DNA of 64,000 bases from Bacillota bacterium (GCA_021324295.1 JAJPJJ010000075.1:28210-92209); one strand, 5' to 3'; numbered from the stretch's first letter, positions 54,480-63,518 are shown. Translations and numbers: made by a program. The notes: generated by a model not told the origin, from the sequence alone.

Positions 54480-55406
54480 TCAGAGCAGGGCCCAGGCGTC
54501 CTCGAAGACGCGCTTGGCGCCCGCGACCACGGTCTCGGTGGCCTCGCCGGGCAGCGGTTTCACCTCGAAGCTGAGGAACGGGCGGCGCTCGGTCCCGGCC
54601 GAGGCGCCGCCGAGGTACCCGATCTCGAACAGAACGCGCAGGAACTCCAGCACCTCCGGCGTGTCGTTCTCGCCGCCCTGGATGCCGAACCGGGGGTGCA
54701 CATCGCCGTAGGCCACGTGCGCCCGGTCGCGCACCGCGCAGTTCCCGATGTGCGCGTGCACCAGGTGATCGCGGGCGGCGATCAGGCAGTCGCGGATGCG
54801 CTCCCCGAGCAGCGGGATATGGCTGAGATCGATCATCAGGCCGAACTCCGGGTAGTCGGCGCGCACGGCCTCGGAGATCTCGACGCACAGCGGGGTCGGA
54901 CCCGCGAGCGCCTTCTTCTCGATCGTCCGGTCGAACGTCTCCAGCGTGATCCCGACACCGCGGCGGCGGCCGTACGCGCACAGCTCCTTCAGCGACTCCA
55001 CGAAGCGCTCGACCGCCCTCGCCTCGTCCCCCGGGCCGGGGTACGGCCCGCTCAGCACCGCGACGCGCTTGGCCCCGAGCTCGACCGCCTGGTCGATGCA
55101 CCCCTGGACGAGCGTCACGGCGCTCTGCCGCGCCCGCTCGTCGAGCGCGTTGAGGTTGGACTTGGTCACGAGCAGCGCGGACTGCGCCCCGAACCCCACG
55201 TCCAGATGAGCCTCGGCCAGCAGCGTGGCGGCCGCCTTGCGCTGCGCGGCATCGTTGATCCAGCCGACCTCGACCGCGGTGAAGAACGGGTCGGCGGCGA
55301 TCTGGCGAAGCGTCTCGACGTACGGACCCTCGCCGTTCATCACGGCCGGGTAGGCCATGAAGTGGACGATGCCGAGGCGCAGGTAGCGGCGCCAGGATTC
55401 CTGCAT
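54480..55406 (-). CDS. Sugar phosphate isomerase/epimerase-like TIM-barrel protein
   Basis: 308 residues of the xylose-isomerase-like TIM barrel superfamily. Metal ligands likely in TLETFDR (Glu), MIDLSHIP (Asp, His), VHAHIGNC (His) and SFEVKPLPGE (Glu). Possible roles are epimerisation or isomerisation of a keto-acid sugar; with the IolN-like enzyme nearby an IolO-type 5-keto-gluconate epimerase role is conceivable. ATG at 55406 has GGGGGTGG upstream. Preceded by a 468-base gap holding repeat copy C. Confidence 0.8.
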   Translation of the reverse strand: MQESWRRYLRLGIVHFMAYPAVMNGEGPYVETLRQIAADPFFTAVEVGWINDAAQRKAAATLLAEAHLDVGFGAQSALLVTKSNLNALDERARQSAVTLVQGCIDQAVELGAKRVAVLSGPYPGPGDEARAVERFVESLKELCAYGRRRGVGITLETFDRTIEKKALAGPTPLCVEISEAVRADYPEFGLMIDLSHIPLLGERIRDCLIAARDHLVHAHIGNCAVRDRAHVAYGDVHPRFGIQGGENDTPEVLEFLRVLFEIGYLGGASAGTERRPFLSFEVKPLPGEATETVVAGAKRVFEDAWALL

Positions 55407-55587
55407 ACTACCACCCCCAACGGATCGGGCGTGTGCGATCTCCGGCGAGCACGCCTGGCGTGCTCGCGAGCGCGGCGTGGAGCGCTCGCCCGGCAGGGCG
55501 AACGGGGCTGCGGGACACTTCTCGGAGGCGCCCCCCCTGCCCTGCTCACGGGCGCCGACGTTCTGCGGAGTCGCACCAGGCACGATC

Positions 55588-55703
55588 TCCGGCGTCCGAG
55601 GGGGGCGGCAGCGAGACGAATCGGCCGCGGGGCGCCCCGCGCGTCCGGTCGAGGCACGGCGTCCCACCCCGACGCATCGCGGGAGCACGGCGATGCGTCG
55701 GGG
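55588..55703. repeat. Dispersed intergenic repeat, copy C
   Basis: About 116 bp matching copies A and B. It ends in a perfect 13-bp stem, CCCCGACGCATCG (55667-55679) with CGATGCGTCGGGG (55691-55703), around the conserved loop CGGGAGCACGG. In A and B the loop is kept but the stem is imperfect. The rest of the gap 55407-55874 has no gene that I can support. Confidence 0.78.
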
Positions 55704-55874
55704 CTGAACCCCATCCGCCGGAGACCCGCCCGCGCCGGGCGCCCGGACCCGGGCCAGGACAACGGCCGCGAGACGGGTGCAGGAGCGGGGCACTCCCCGG
55801 TGGAGAGAGGCGAGCCAGCAGGCTCGTGAGGCGCGCGGCGATGCTCCCTCGCGCGCGCCTGCTTTGATGGCGAC

Positions 55875-56726
55875 CTACGGCGCCACGTGGCCCCCGGGCC
55901 CGGCCGCCCGCGCCGAGCGGGGGACATGCGCGCGCAGCACCTCGATCGTCCGCCGCGCCGCCTCCTCGAGCGTGGGGTGCGGGAGGATCTCGGCAGAGAG
56001 GAAGCCGGTGTAGCCGATCTCGCGCAGGACCGCGACGACCTCCGCCCACTCGAGGTGGCCGTCCCCCGGCGCCCGCCGGTTGCTGTCCGCGACGTGCACG
56101 TGCCACACGCGCGGCCCGGCGCGGCGAAGGGCGGCGGGGATGCTGGCCTCCTCGATGTTCATGTGGAACGTGTCCGGGAGCACGCCGACGTTGTCCGCGC
56201 CGAGCCGCTCGATCAACTCCAGGACTTCCTCTACGGTATTCAGCCAGTTGCTCTCGTACCGGTTGATCGGCTCGATGACGATCCGCACCCCCGCCTCAGC
56301 GGCGGCGCGCGCCACGCGACCGAGGCCGTCGAGCAGGCGGGCCGCGGCGGCCTCGCGATCCGCCTCCGGGGGGATCGGCCCGTGGATCAGCCCCACGATG
56401 AGCAGCGCGTGCATCCGCCGCGCGGTGTCGACGTGTGCGAGCAGCCGTCCGACGGTCCGCTCGCGGATCGCCGCCTCCGGGGCGGCCAGCGAGAGCCCCT
56501 CCTCCAGGTAGGCTTGACCTGTACCGATCGCCGGCACGGCCACGCCCAGGCCGCTCGCCACCGCGGCGAGCCGGCCCACGTCGACCTGGGAGGGGTCGCG
56601 GATCGCCAGCTCGACGCCCTCGAACCCCACCCCGGCCAGGAACCGCATCGCCTCGGCCGGGCCCCGCCCCTGTCCGACCGCGGCGAAGCGGGTCGCGGAG
56701 GTGGAGACCACGTAGGAGAGGTTCAT
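55875..56726 (-). CDS. Xylose isomerase-like TIM-barrel epimerase
   Basis: 283 residues. Metal ligands in VIEPINRYE, LPDTFHMNIEE, VHVADSNRRAPG and SAEILPHP, the pattern of D-tagatose 3-epimerase and hydroxypyruvate isomerase-like proteins, and of IolO (5-keto-L-gluconate epimerase). It is 90 bases after the IolN-like hydrolase, so it could act on that enzyme's product. Specificity is inference. Confidence 0.86.
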   Translation of the reverse strand: MNLSYVVSTSATRFAAVGQGRGPAEAMRFLAGVGFEGVELAIRDPSQVDVGRLAAVASGLGVAVPAIGTGQAYLEEGLSLAAPEAAIRERTVGRLLAHVDTARRMHALLIVGLIHGPIPPEADREAAAARLLDGLGRVARAAAEAGVRIVIEPINRYESNWLNTVEEVLELIERLGADNVGVLPDTFHMNIEEASIPAALRRAGPRVWHVHVADSNRRAPGDGHLEWAEVVAVLREIGYTGFLSAEILPHPTLEEAARRTIEVLRAHVPRSARAAGPGGHVAP

Positions 56727-56816
56727 CGAAAGGCCCCCAGCGGACCGCGACGGCTCACGTCGGCTCCAACGCCGCTTGGCCCCGTCCGCCGCCCGCCGGG
56801 GTGCGCCGCGGCGACG

Positions 56817-57782
56817 TCACGGCGGATACCCGAGGCTGTAGATGCTCTTGCCGCCCTGCTTCGGGCCCCGCAGCACCGCGTCCAGCTCCTCCCGATCGCG
56901 CTCGGTCACCATCTCGATCGGCGGCAGCTTCCCCGGAGGGAACGCCGTGTGGACGTCCCGAACCAGGCGCTCGAGGTAGTCGAGGAGCTGCTCCACGCCC
57001 TCGTACGCCTTCTCGGCCCGCGCCAAGCTGGAGCGTCCGACGACGCCCTCGATGTACGCTTTGACCTCCACCGGCCCGGCGCCGACCTGGCTGTACCAGT
57101 TGATCGGGCGGTTGAGGAGGTTGCCCGCCTTATCGACGTGGTCGCCCGGCAGGAAGCCGACGATCTTGTTGTCCGGCGCGTGCCGCATGTCGATGAGCTC
57201 CGGGAACAGCGCGAGCGACCAGCTCGTCTCCACCTCGTCGGCGTGGATGAACGGCGTCTCGTACGGCCCGCCCTCGCTCCGGAGCTTGAAGTGCTCGCGG
57301 ATCGGGTGGTACCAGTTGACGAGCAGCAGGAGGCTGGGCACCCGGTACCGCTTCGCGAACTGGTGCATCGCGGTCGGGATCACGTACTCCTGGCCGTGCC
57401 CGTTGAGCAGGATCTGCTTGCGGAACCCCATGTTCCAGAACCCCGCGATCATCGCGCGGACGAACCCGGTGAAGGTATCCTCCGGGATCACGACCGTGCC
57501 CGGCATCCCCAGGTGGTGGTACGGGTGCGAGCCGTACCAGAGCGGCTGGGCGACCGTGCACCCGGTACGCGACGCGACTTCCTCGGCCATCCGGCAGACG
57601 AGGAAGACGTCCTCCCCGAGCGGCGCGTGCGCTCCGTGCGCCTCGGTGGCGCCGAGCGGGACCAGCAGGATGTCGTTGTGCTTGAGGCGCTCCTCCACCT
57701 CGTGGCCGGTCATATTCTGGAGATAGACGCCGGTGCGCTTGTCCATGTGCCCGCCACGGGGCGGGATCGTCCACTGGGTCAC
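56817..57782 (-). CDS. Creatininase-family hydrolase resembling 3-dehydro-scyllo-inosose hydrolase (IolN)
   Basis: 321 residues. Metal ligands lie in GATEAHGAHAPLGED (Glu, His, Asp) and NGHGQE (His, Glu), with HADEVETSW. The N-terminus IPPRGGHMDKRTGVYLQNMT and the C-terminal FPPGKLPP are, to my memory, specific to the IolN group that opens a diketo-inositol ring in Thermotoga-type inositol breakdown, rather than creatinine amidohydrolase. GTG at 57782 was chosen because AGGAGG lies 8 bases before it and the family N-terminus starts there; the ATG at 57746 is an alternative. Confidence 0.84.
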   Translation of the reverse strand: MTQWTIPPRGGHMDKRTGVYLQNMTGHEVEERLKHNDILLVPLGATEAHGAHAPLGEDVFLVCRMAEEVASRTGCTVAQPLWYGSHPYHHLGMPGTVVIPEDTFTGFVRAMIAGFWNMGFRKQILLNGHGQEYVIPTAMHQFAKRYRVPSLLLLVNWYHPIREHFKLRSEGGPYETPFIHADEVETSWSLALFPELIDMRHAPDNKIVGFLPGDHVDKAGNLLNRPINWYSQVGAGPVEVKAYIEGVVGRSSLARAEKAYEGVEQLLDYLERLVRDVHTAFPPGKLPPIEMVTERDREELDAVLRGPKQGGKSIYSLGYPP

Positions 57783-57913
57783 ACGTGTCGCCTCCTTCCG
57801 AGTCCGGGCCCGGCGGGCCGGTGAGGGCCGCCGCTGCCGCGCCAGGGGATCAGCGGGACGCTCGGCGGCGTGAGCGGGCGGCAGATCCCCGCCCGCGCGG
57901 TCCCCGAAGACCT

Positions 57914-58762
57914 CTACGATGTGGTACGGCCGGAATCCCGCTTCGCGGTGACGTCGCGGGTCGGCGCGAGCAGCCGCTCGATCACCACGCGCAGGCCTTC
58001 GCGCTCCGGCGGCGGGCACACCCAGTCGGCCGCGGCGAGCAGCTCCGGCGGGCTGCCCTCCACCGCGACGCCCAGGCCGGCGACCTGCAGCATCGTGAGG
58101 TCGTTGAGGTTGTCGCCCACGGCCACGACACGCTCGAGCGGGACGCCCACCGCCTGGGCCAGCACCGGCAGCGCCGTGCCCTTGCTGACGTCGGCCGGCA
58201 GGATCTCCAGGTAGTCGTGCTGCGAGAACACCTGGTTGACCGGCGTCCCCGGCAGCGCGGCGAGCGTCGCGCTCAGGGCATCGAGGTCCGCCCGCTCGCC
58301 GACCACGAGGATCTTCACCGGATCCTCGGTGAGCAGCGCGTCGAAGTCGGGGGCGATCTCCACGGCGAGCCGCTCGCGGCGGGCGTACAGATCGACGTAG
58401 GGGGTCCTCCGCTCGGCGAACACGCGGCCCCGCACGTACAGTTGCGGCGAGACCCGGGGGAACGACCGGATCACCGCCAGGAGGCGGCGCGCGGCCTCGC
58501 GCGGCAGCCGCGCGCTCCACAGCACCCGGCCCCCGGCGAAGTCGTACACGAGCGCGCCGTTGTACAGGATCGCCGGCGGGTCCGCGCCCAGGGCTTCCGC
58601 GAACGGCCGGGCCGCCTCCCACATGCGGCCCGTCGCCAGGCAGACCCGGATGCCCGTGGCCTGCGCCGCCCGCACGGCCTCCACCACGCCGGGCGGGATC
58701 GCCTTGTTCTCGGCCACGAGCGTACCGTCGATATCGCTGACGAGGAGCGCGCGGGCGCTCAT
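57914..58762 (-). CDS. HAD-superfamily (Cof-type) phosphatase
   Basis: 282 residues. Motif I VSDIDGTL with the nucleophile Asp10, CLATGR (motif II), a C2B cap (about 85-190), KGTAL Lys and VAVGDNLNDLTML (motif IV). Cof/YidA-type enzymes dephosphorylate sugar phosphates. It overlaps the permease gene by four bases, so it is part of the importer operon. A role in sugar-phosphate relief or a pathway step is possible. Confidence 0.9.
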   Translation of the reverse strand: MSARALLVSDIDGTLVAENKAIPPGVVEAVRAAQATGIRVCLATGRMWEAARPFAEALGADPPAILYNGALVYDFAGGRVLWSARLPREAARRLLAVIRSFPRVSPQLYVRGRVFAERRTPYVDLYARRERLAVEIAPDFDALLTEDPVKILVVGERADLDALSATLAALPGTPVNQVFSQHDYLEILPADVSKGTALPVLAQAVGVPLERVVAVGDNLNDLTMLQVAGLGVAVEGSPPELLAAADWVCPPPEREGLRVVIERLLAPTRDVTAKRDSGRTTS

Positions 58763-59718
58763 GCCTTCTCCCGCACCGCGCCGAAGGTCAGGGCGGAGAT
58801 CACGTAGCGCCGCGCGAGCAGCAGCAGGGCGACGGGCACCAGCGCTGAGACCACCCCCATCGCGGCCATCTGGTTCCAGATGATCTCGAACTCCGTGACG
58901 AAGCTCCACACGCCGATCGAAAAGGTCTGGGAGCGCGGGGTCGCGGTGAGGATCAGCGCGTACAGGAACTCGCTCCACGCCAGCGCAAAGGTAATCACCC
59001 CGGCGGCGAGGAGCCCCGGCGAGAGCATCGGCAGGAGGATCCGGAAGAACGCCCGCCACCGGCTCGCCCCGTCCACGAGCGCCGCCTCCTCGACCTCCAT
59101 CGGAATTTCCAGGAGGAACCCCTTGAGCATCCACACCGCGAACGGCAGCGAGAACGCGGCGTAGATCAGGATGAGGGCGAGCAGGCGATCGTACAGGCCG
59201 GCGGCGCGCACCGTCGCGAAGATCGGGATCACGACGACCATCGACGGCAGGAACCGCAGGCTCAGGAGCCACGATAACAGGCCGCGCCGCAGCCCAGCGG
59301 GCACCGGCAGGCGCGTGATCGGGTACGCGACGAGGAGCGCGAGGCTCAGCGCCACCCCGACCGTGGCCAGGCAGACGATCAGGCTATTGAGGAGCAGGAT
59401 CCAGTCCCGGCCTCCCACGAGCGCCGTGCGGTAGGCCGCGACGGTGGGGTGCACCGGCCACAGCGTCGGCGGCTGCGTGTACAGCTCCCGCGTGGGCTTG
59501 AGCGAGGTGGAGAGCATCCAGAAGAACGGGAACACGTAGACGACCGCCAGGCCGCCGAGCGCGGAGAGCACGGCGCCGCGCGCGAGGCGGCCGCGACGGC
59601 CGGCGCGCGTGCGCACCCGCCGGGCCGGCACCGGCCGGCCCGGGGCCGCGACCGGCGCGCCCGCGGCGGGCTCCGCCGGGGGCCCGCCGGGCGCGGGGCG
59701 GATCGCCGGGGGCCGCAT
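58759..59718 (-). CDS. Sugar ABC transporter permease (MalG type)
   Basis: 319 residues with a long Pro/Ala/Arg-rich cytoplasmic N-terminus (1-48), FPFFWMLSTSLKPTRELY, EAA loop EEAALVDGASRWRAFFRILLP, and AWSEFLYALIL. Works with the permease and binding protein upstream. ATG shares one base with the stop region of the preceding permease gene (59718). No ATPase in the operon. Confidence 0.9.
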   Translation of the reverse strand: MRPPAIRPAPGGPPAEPAAGAPVAAPGRPVPARRVRTRAGRRGRLARGAVLSALGGLAVVYVFPFFWMLSTSLKPTRELYTQPPTLWPVHPTVAAYRTALVGGRDWILLLNSLIVCLATVGVALSLALLVAYPITRLPVPAGLRRGLLSWLLSLRFLPSMVVVIPIFATVRAAGLYDRLLALILIYAAFSLPFAVWMLKGFLLEIPMEVEEAALVDGASRWRAFFRILLPMLSPGLLAAGVITFALAWSEFLYALILTATPRSQTFSIGVWSFVTEFEIIWNQMAAMGVVSALVPVALLLLARRYVISALTFGAVREKA

Positions 59719-60554
59719 CAGGCGATCTCCTCCGACAGGTACCGGCTCGTCAGGGCGAAGACGACCGAGACGATGATGACGACGTAGATCGCCAGCGCGG
59801 ACGCGTAGTTGAGGTTGCTAAATTTGAACGCGATCTTGTAGAGGTACAGGCTGAGGAACTCCGTGGCCGAGCCCGGCCCCCCCATCGTGAGGACCTGCAC
59901 GTGGTCGAAGACGCGCAACGTATCCGTGAACCGGAACACGAGCACCAGCAGGAGGAGGGGACGCAGGTAGGCCAGCTCGATCTGGCGGAACCGGGCCCAC
60001 CCGCCGGCGCCGTCGACCTCGGCGGCCTCGATCACGTCCCCGGGCACCGCCGAGAGGCCGGCGAACAGCACAAGAAAGACGAACGGCATCCACTGCCACA
60101 CGTCGACGCTGAGGACCGAGAACATCGCCATCCCCGGGGAGGACATCCAGAGGATGCCCCTGCCCGGGTAGCCGAGGCCGTGCAGGAGGACATTGAGGAT
60201 GCCGTACTCGGGGATGTACATCAGGCGAAAGATCACGCCGGCCGCGACCGGCGGCGTGACCATCGGCACGATGAACAGCAGGTAGACGAGGGTGCGCCCC
60301 AGGGCGCTGCGGACGGTGCGCTGGACGGCCACCGCGAGGACCAGCCCCAGCACGCACTCGACGCCGACCGCGAGCACGACGTAGACGAGCGTCGCGCGCA
60401 GCGACTCGCCCAAGAGGCGGTCGTGGAATGCGAAGAGGAAGTTGTGCAGGCCCGCGAACCCGCCGAGCCGGTAGTACTGCAGGCTCAGCTCGATTGCGTA
60501 GACGAGCGGGTAGACGACGACCGTCAGCAGGAACAGGACCGGTGCCGCCAGCAA
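59718..60554 (-). CDS. Sugar ABC transporter permease (MalF type), start uncertain
   Basis: At least 278 residues, six helices, EAA loop IEAAEVDGAGGWARFRQIELA, and TMGGPGSATEFLSLYLY near the end. The only standard start codon near the right place is a TTG at 60554, but it falls inside the first membrane helix; coding-like residues (TTSARRLTGAYL) continue upstream in frame to an ATC at 60593 preceded by GAGGG. Either an unusual start codon is used or the N-terminus is short. The binding-protein gene ends at 60662. Confidence 0.82.
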   Translation of the reverse strand: MLAAPVLFLLTVVVYPLVYAIELSLQYYRLGGFAGLHNFLFAFHDRLLGESLRATLVYVVLAVGVECVLGLVLAVAVQRTVRSALGRTLVYLLFIVPMVTPPVAAGVIFRLMYIPEYGILNVLLHGLGYPGRGILWMSSPGMAMFSVLSVDVWQWMPFVFLVLFAGLSAVPGDVIEAAEVDGAGGWARFRQIELAYLRPLLLLVLVFRFTDTLRVFDHVQVLTMGGPGSATEFLSLYLYKIAFKFSNLNYASALAIYVVIIVSVVFALTSRYLSEEIA

Positions 60555-60609
60555 CAGGTAGGCGCCCGTGAGCCGCCGCGCGCTCGTCGTGATGGGACCC
60601 TCGTACGGC

Positions 60610-60639
60610 GGGCGCCGCCCCGCGTGCGGGGCGGCGCCC
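60610..60639 (-). terminator. Strong hairpin between binding protein and permease genes
   Basis: GGGCGCCGCCCC and GGGGCGGCGCCC form a perfect 12-bp GC stem with a 6-base loop, 22 bases after the binding-protein stop codon. No U-tract. Probably a stability or attenuation element, in the same relative place as the hairpin in the other sugar ABC operon. Confidence 0.6.
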
Positions 60640-60661
60640 GGGTGAGTCGGGTCGGCCGCGG

Positions 60662-62047
60662 CTACTTGATGTAGCCCGCCTCCCGCATGTGCTGGGTGAT
60701 CTCGGTCGCCGCCTTGTCGACCGCCTGCTCTGGGGACTCGCCGCCGGCGAGCGCCGCGTTGACGTGGGTGCCGAGGATCGTCTCCACCGCGGACCACTCG
60801 GTCGTGCGCGGGCGCCAGAACGGCGGCGCGGCCAGCGAGTCGGCCATCGCGCGGAAGAACGGGTACCGCTTGTTGAGGCCCGGGTCGGTGAGGATGGACT
60901 TCCGGAACGGGATGCCGCCCGCCGCGGCGTAGGGCTTCTGGACCGAGGCGCTGGTCGCCCACGTGATGAAGCGGTACGCCCACTCCTTCTCGCGCGCCGC
61001 CTTCGGGATCCCGAGGAGCCAGTTGCCCATCATCGGCGTGTGCTTCCCGGCCGGCCCCATCGGCAGCACCGTGTAGGCGACCTTGCCGCGGACCGTGCTG
61101 ACCGAGGGGTTCTCGACGATATCGGACGCCTCCGCCGGCCACACGCTGCCCTGGGCGGCGTGCCCGGTCGCCACGAGCCGGGTGCGGTCCGCGGCATCGG
61201 CCGTATCGGCGCCGGGCTGCGCGACCGCCTTGAGCTGGCCGACGAAGAACTTGAGCGCGGCCAGCGACTCCGGCGACTTGAACACGACGTTCCAGTGGTC
61301 GTCGAACACCCGGCCGCCGAAGGCGCGCAGGATCGGGAACCACTGCGAGATGATCGGGTTCCCCTTGGCGCCCCGCATCGCGAACCCGTAGAACTGCTTG
61401 CCCGGGTTGCCGAGGCGCGTCGCGTTCGAGAGCACCTGGTCCCACGTCCGCGGCGGGCTCGGGATCAGATCGCGGCGGTACATGAACAGCTCGACGTTGC
61501 CGACGAGCGTGATCGCGTACAGGTGCCGCGGTTTGCCGCCCTCGCCCGGCGGCACCGGCCCGCTGGGCGGGGGCCAGGATCCGAGGTCGTAGACCACCGG
61601 GAAGATGTCCGGATCTCGCTTCAGGTTGAACGGCGCTGCGTCGAGGGGAGCGAGCCAGCCTTCGGCCCCGAACTTCGGCATCCAGGGGTCGTCGAGCATC
61701 ACGATGTCGAACGTCGCGGCGTTGGCCTGGAACGCCGTGACCATCTTCTCGTACAGGCTCGCGTAGGGGTACTCGACCAGGTTCAGGCGGACCCCCGTCT
61801 CCTTGTCCCACATCGGCGCGATCGCCTTGAGGCCGCGGATCTCCACCCCCGAGACGACGCCGATGTTGAGCTGCCGCGGCCTGGGCGCCGCCCGGACGGG
61901 GGCGGCGACGCGGTCGAGGCGCGCCGCGCCCACGGCGGCCCCCGCGAGCCCCGCGGCCCCGGCCGCGAGCACCTCCCGTCGCGTCAGGCGCCCCCCTCGC
62001 GCCCGGTCGACCCCGGGCGCCCCGCGTCTCCGCCGATCCTCTGTCAT
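60662..62047 (-). CDS. Extracellular solute-binding protein, carbohydrate ABC importer (family 1)
   Basis: 461 residues with a twin-arginine signal (LTRREVLAAGAAGLAGA, about 22-38) nearly identical to that of the binding protein at 47161. Mature part reads LNIGVVSGVEIRGLKAIAP, FDIVMLDDPWMPKF, WLLGIPKAAREKEWAYRFI, a family 1 sugar-binding fold. ATG at 62047 has GGGAGGGGAG upstream. It serves the two permeases that follow. Confidence 0.88.
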   Translation of the reverse strand: MTEDRRRRGAPGVDRARGGRLTRREVLAAGAAGLAGAAVGAARLDRVAAPVRAAPRPRQLNIGVVSGVEIRGLKAIAPMWDKETGVRLNLVEYPYASLYEKMVTAFQANAATFDIVMLDDPWMPKFGAEGWLAPLDAAPFNLKRDPDIFPVVYDLGSWPPPSGPVPPGEGGKPRHLYAITLVGNVELFMYRRDLIPSPPRTWDQVLSNATRLGNPGKQFYGFAMRGAKGNPIISQWFPILRAFGGRVFDDHWNVVFKSPESLAALKFFVGQLKAVAQPGADTADAADRTRLVATGHAAQGSVWPAEASDIVENPSVSTVRGKVAYTVLPMGPAGKHTPMMGNWLLGIPKAAREKEWAYRFITWATSASVQKPYAAAGGIPFRKSILTDPGLNKRYPFFRAMADSLAAPPFWRPRTTEWSAVETILGTHVNAALAGGESPEQAVDKAATEITQHMREAGYIK

Positions 62048-62211
62048 GGCGCTCCCCTCCCGCACGGTCACCTGGTCGTGCTCAGGCACCGGCGCGCACG
62101 TCATTCGTCCGGCGGCCACGCGCGCCGCCTCCCCGCTCGGATTCGGCGGGCTTCCGCGGGTTCCCTCCGCGCACCACCCGCGGTCGCGCGGCCCACAGCC
62201 CGCCGTCGCGG

Positions 62212-63450
62212 TCACTCCTCCCCGGCGAGCGCGACGAGGGCCTTGCGGAACGCCTCGAGCGGCGCCCGCACCGTCCCCGCGCCCACCTGGCCGACGCCCG
62301 CGTCGCGGTGCGCGATGCCCGTGTTGATCACAGGCGTGATCCCGGTGGCCACGACCCGGCGGACATCGATCCCGCTCGGCGCGCCCTCGAATTCGAGCGC
62401 CGGGATGCGATAGTGCGGGCTCGGGCTTGTGGCGATCTCCGCCGTCTCCCGGGTGATGCGCGCCGCGTCGTGCACCGACGCGCCTCCCAGGAACTGCACG
62501 ACCGCGGGTGAGGCGGCCATCGCGCACCCGCCCAGGCCGATCGTCTCGGTGATGGCGCTGTCGCCCAGGTCGGGGTTGCAGACGGCCTCCGTGAAACCCG
62601 GGAACAGCAGCCCGCGGGGCACCGGCGCCGGCGCCGTAAACCACCGGTCCCCGGTCGCGCTCACGCGGATGCCGAACTCGGTGCCGTTGCGGGCCATCGC
62701 CACGACGAGGGTGCACCCCGGGATGCCGCGCAGCGGATCCACGCTGGCCTTCGAGGCCGCCATCGCCAGGTTCAGGAAGAACTGATCGTTCTCGGCGAGG
62801 AACGCGAAGACGCGGCTGCGGCCTCCGGCGTCGAGGGGGACGGCGGCGAGGTGCGGCGCGAGGGCGCGGAGGAAGAGCGAGGTGGCCGCGGTGTTGCGCT
62901 GGTGCAGCTCGTCCCCCATCGTGAGCGCACGCGCCATGATCCCGCGCAGGTCCACCCCCCCGGCCGCGCGCACGGCGGCGCTCAGCGCCGGCCCGAGCGT
63001 GGAGGCGAACCAGCGGAGCCTCTCGAGCACGCCGTCGTCGTACGCGCCGAAGCGCAGCGCCCGCCCGATCCCTTCGTTGATCGGGCAGAACGCCAGGTTG
63101 CCCGCGGCGCGGTTGCGAACGACGAACACCGGCATGCGGGCCGTGATGACGCCGGCCATCGGGCCGACCGCGCCGAGGTCGTGCGCCGGCGCGAGCGCGA
63201 TCTCCCCGGAGCGCGCGAGGCGTGCCACGTCCTCCTCGGTCACGGCGAGCCCCTCCAGGCGGAGGGCACCGACCAGCGCGCCGCGGAGCGGCCCGCACAT
63301 CGCCTCCCACGCCACCGGCGGGCCGGCGTGCAGCACGGTCCGCTCCGTGAGGCCGGGGATCGCCTCTCCGGCAGGCCGGACGTCCTCGAGGACCGGCTCG
63401 GCGGCGTGCAGCCGGTCGACCGCAGACCGGTTGATCTCGTCGAGCGCCAT
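62212..63450 (-). CDS. DUF1116-family protein (YlbE/YahG/AllG-like)
   Basis: 412 residues. Conserved parts include NRAAGNLAFCPINEGIGRALRFG (in two blocks), MGDELHQRNTAATSLFL, MARNGTEFGIRVS and ETIGLGGCAMAASPAV. DUF1116 proteins such as AllG work with FdrA/AllF and AllH in oxamate carbamoyltransferase of allantoin breakdown. Neither partner is in this window, so the role here is open. It lies between rnpB and the sugar importer operon, with a 164-base spacer before the binding protein gene. Confidence 0.82.
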   Translation of the reverse strand: MALDEINRSAVDRLHAAEPVLEDVRPAGEAIPGLTERTVLHAGPPVAWEAMCGPLRGALVGALRLEGLAVTEEDVARLARSGEIALAPAHDLGAVGPMAGVITARMPVFVVRNRAAGNLAFCPINEGIGRALRFGAYDDGVLERLRWFASTLGPALSAAVRAAGGVDLRGIMARALTMGDELHQRNTAATSLFLRALAPHLAAVPLDAGGRSRVFAFLAENDQFFLNLAMAASKASVDPLRGIPGCTLVVAMARNGTEFGIRVSATGDRWFTAPAPVPRGLLFPGFTEAVCNPDLGDSAITETIGLGGCAMAASPAVVQFLGGASVHDAARITRETAEIATSPSPHYRIPALEFEGAPSGIDVRRVVATGITPVINTGIAHRDAGVGQVGAGTVRAPLEAFRKALVALAGEE

Positions 63451-63518
63451 CGCGTTATCGCGCCCGCGCGCGGCACTGCGCGGCGGGCGCGTCGTGAGAC
63501 GGGGAGGCCGAGACGGAC

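Noticed and set aside
56817..57746. Creatinine amidohydrolase as the name of the creatininase-family gene
   Set aside because: N- and C-terminal blocks resemble the IolN group and the operon is a sugar operon, not creatinine breakdown.
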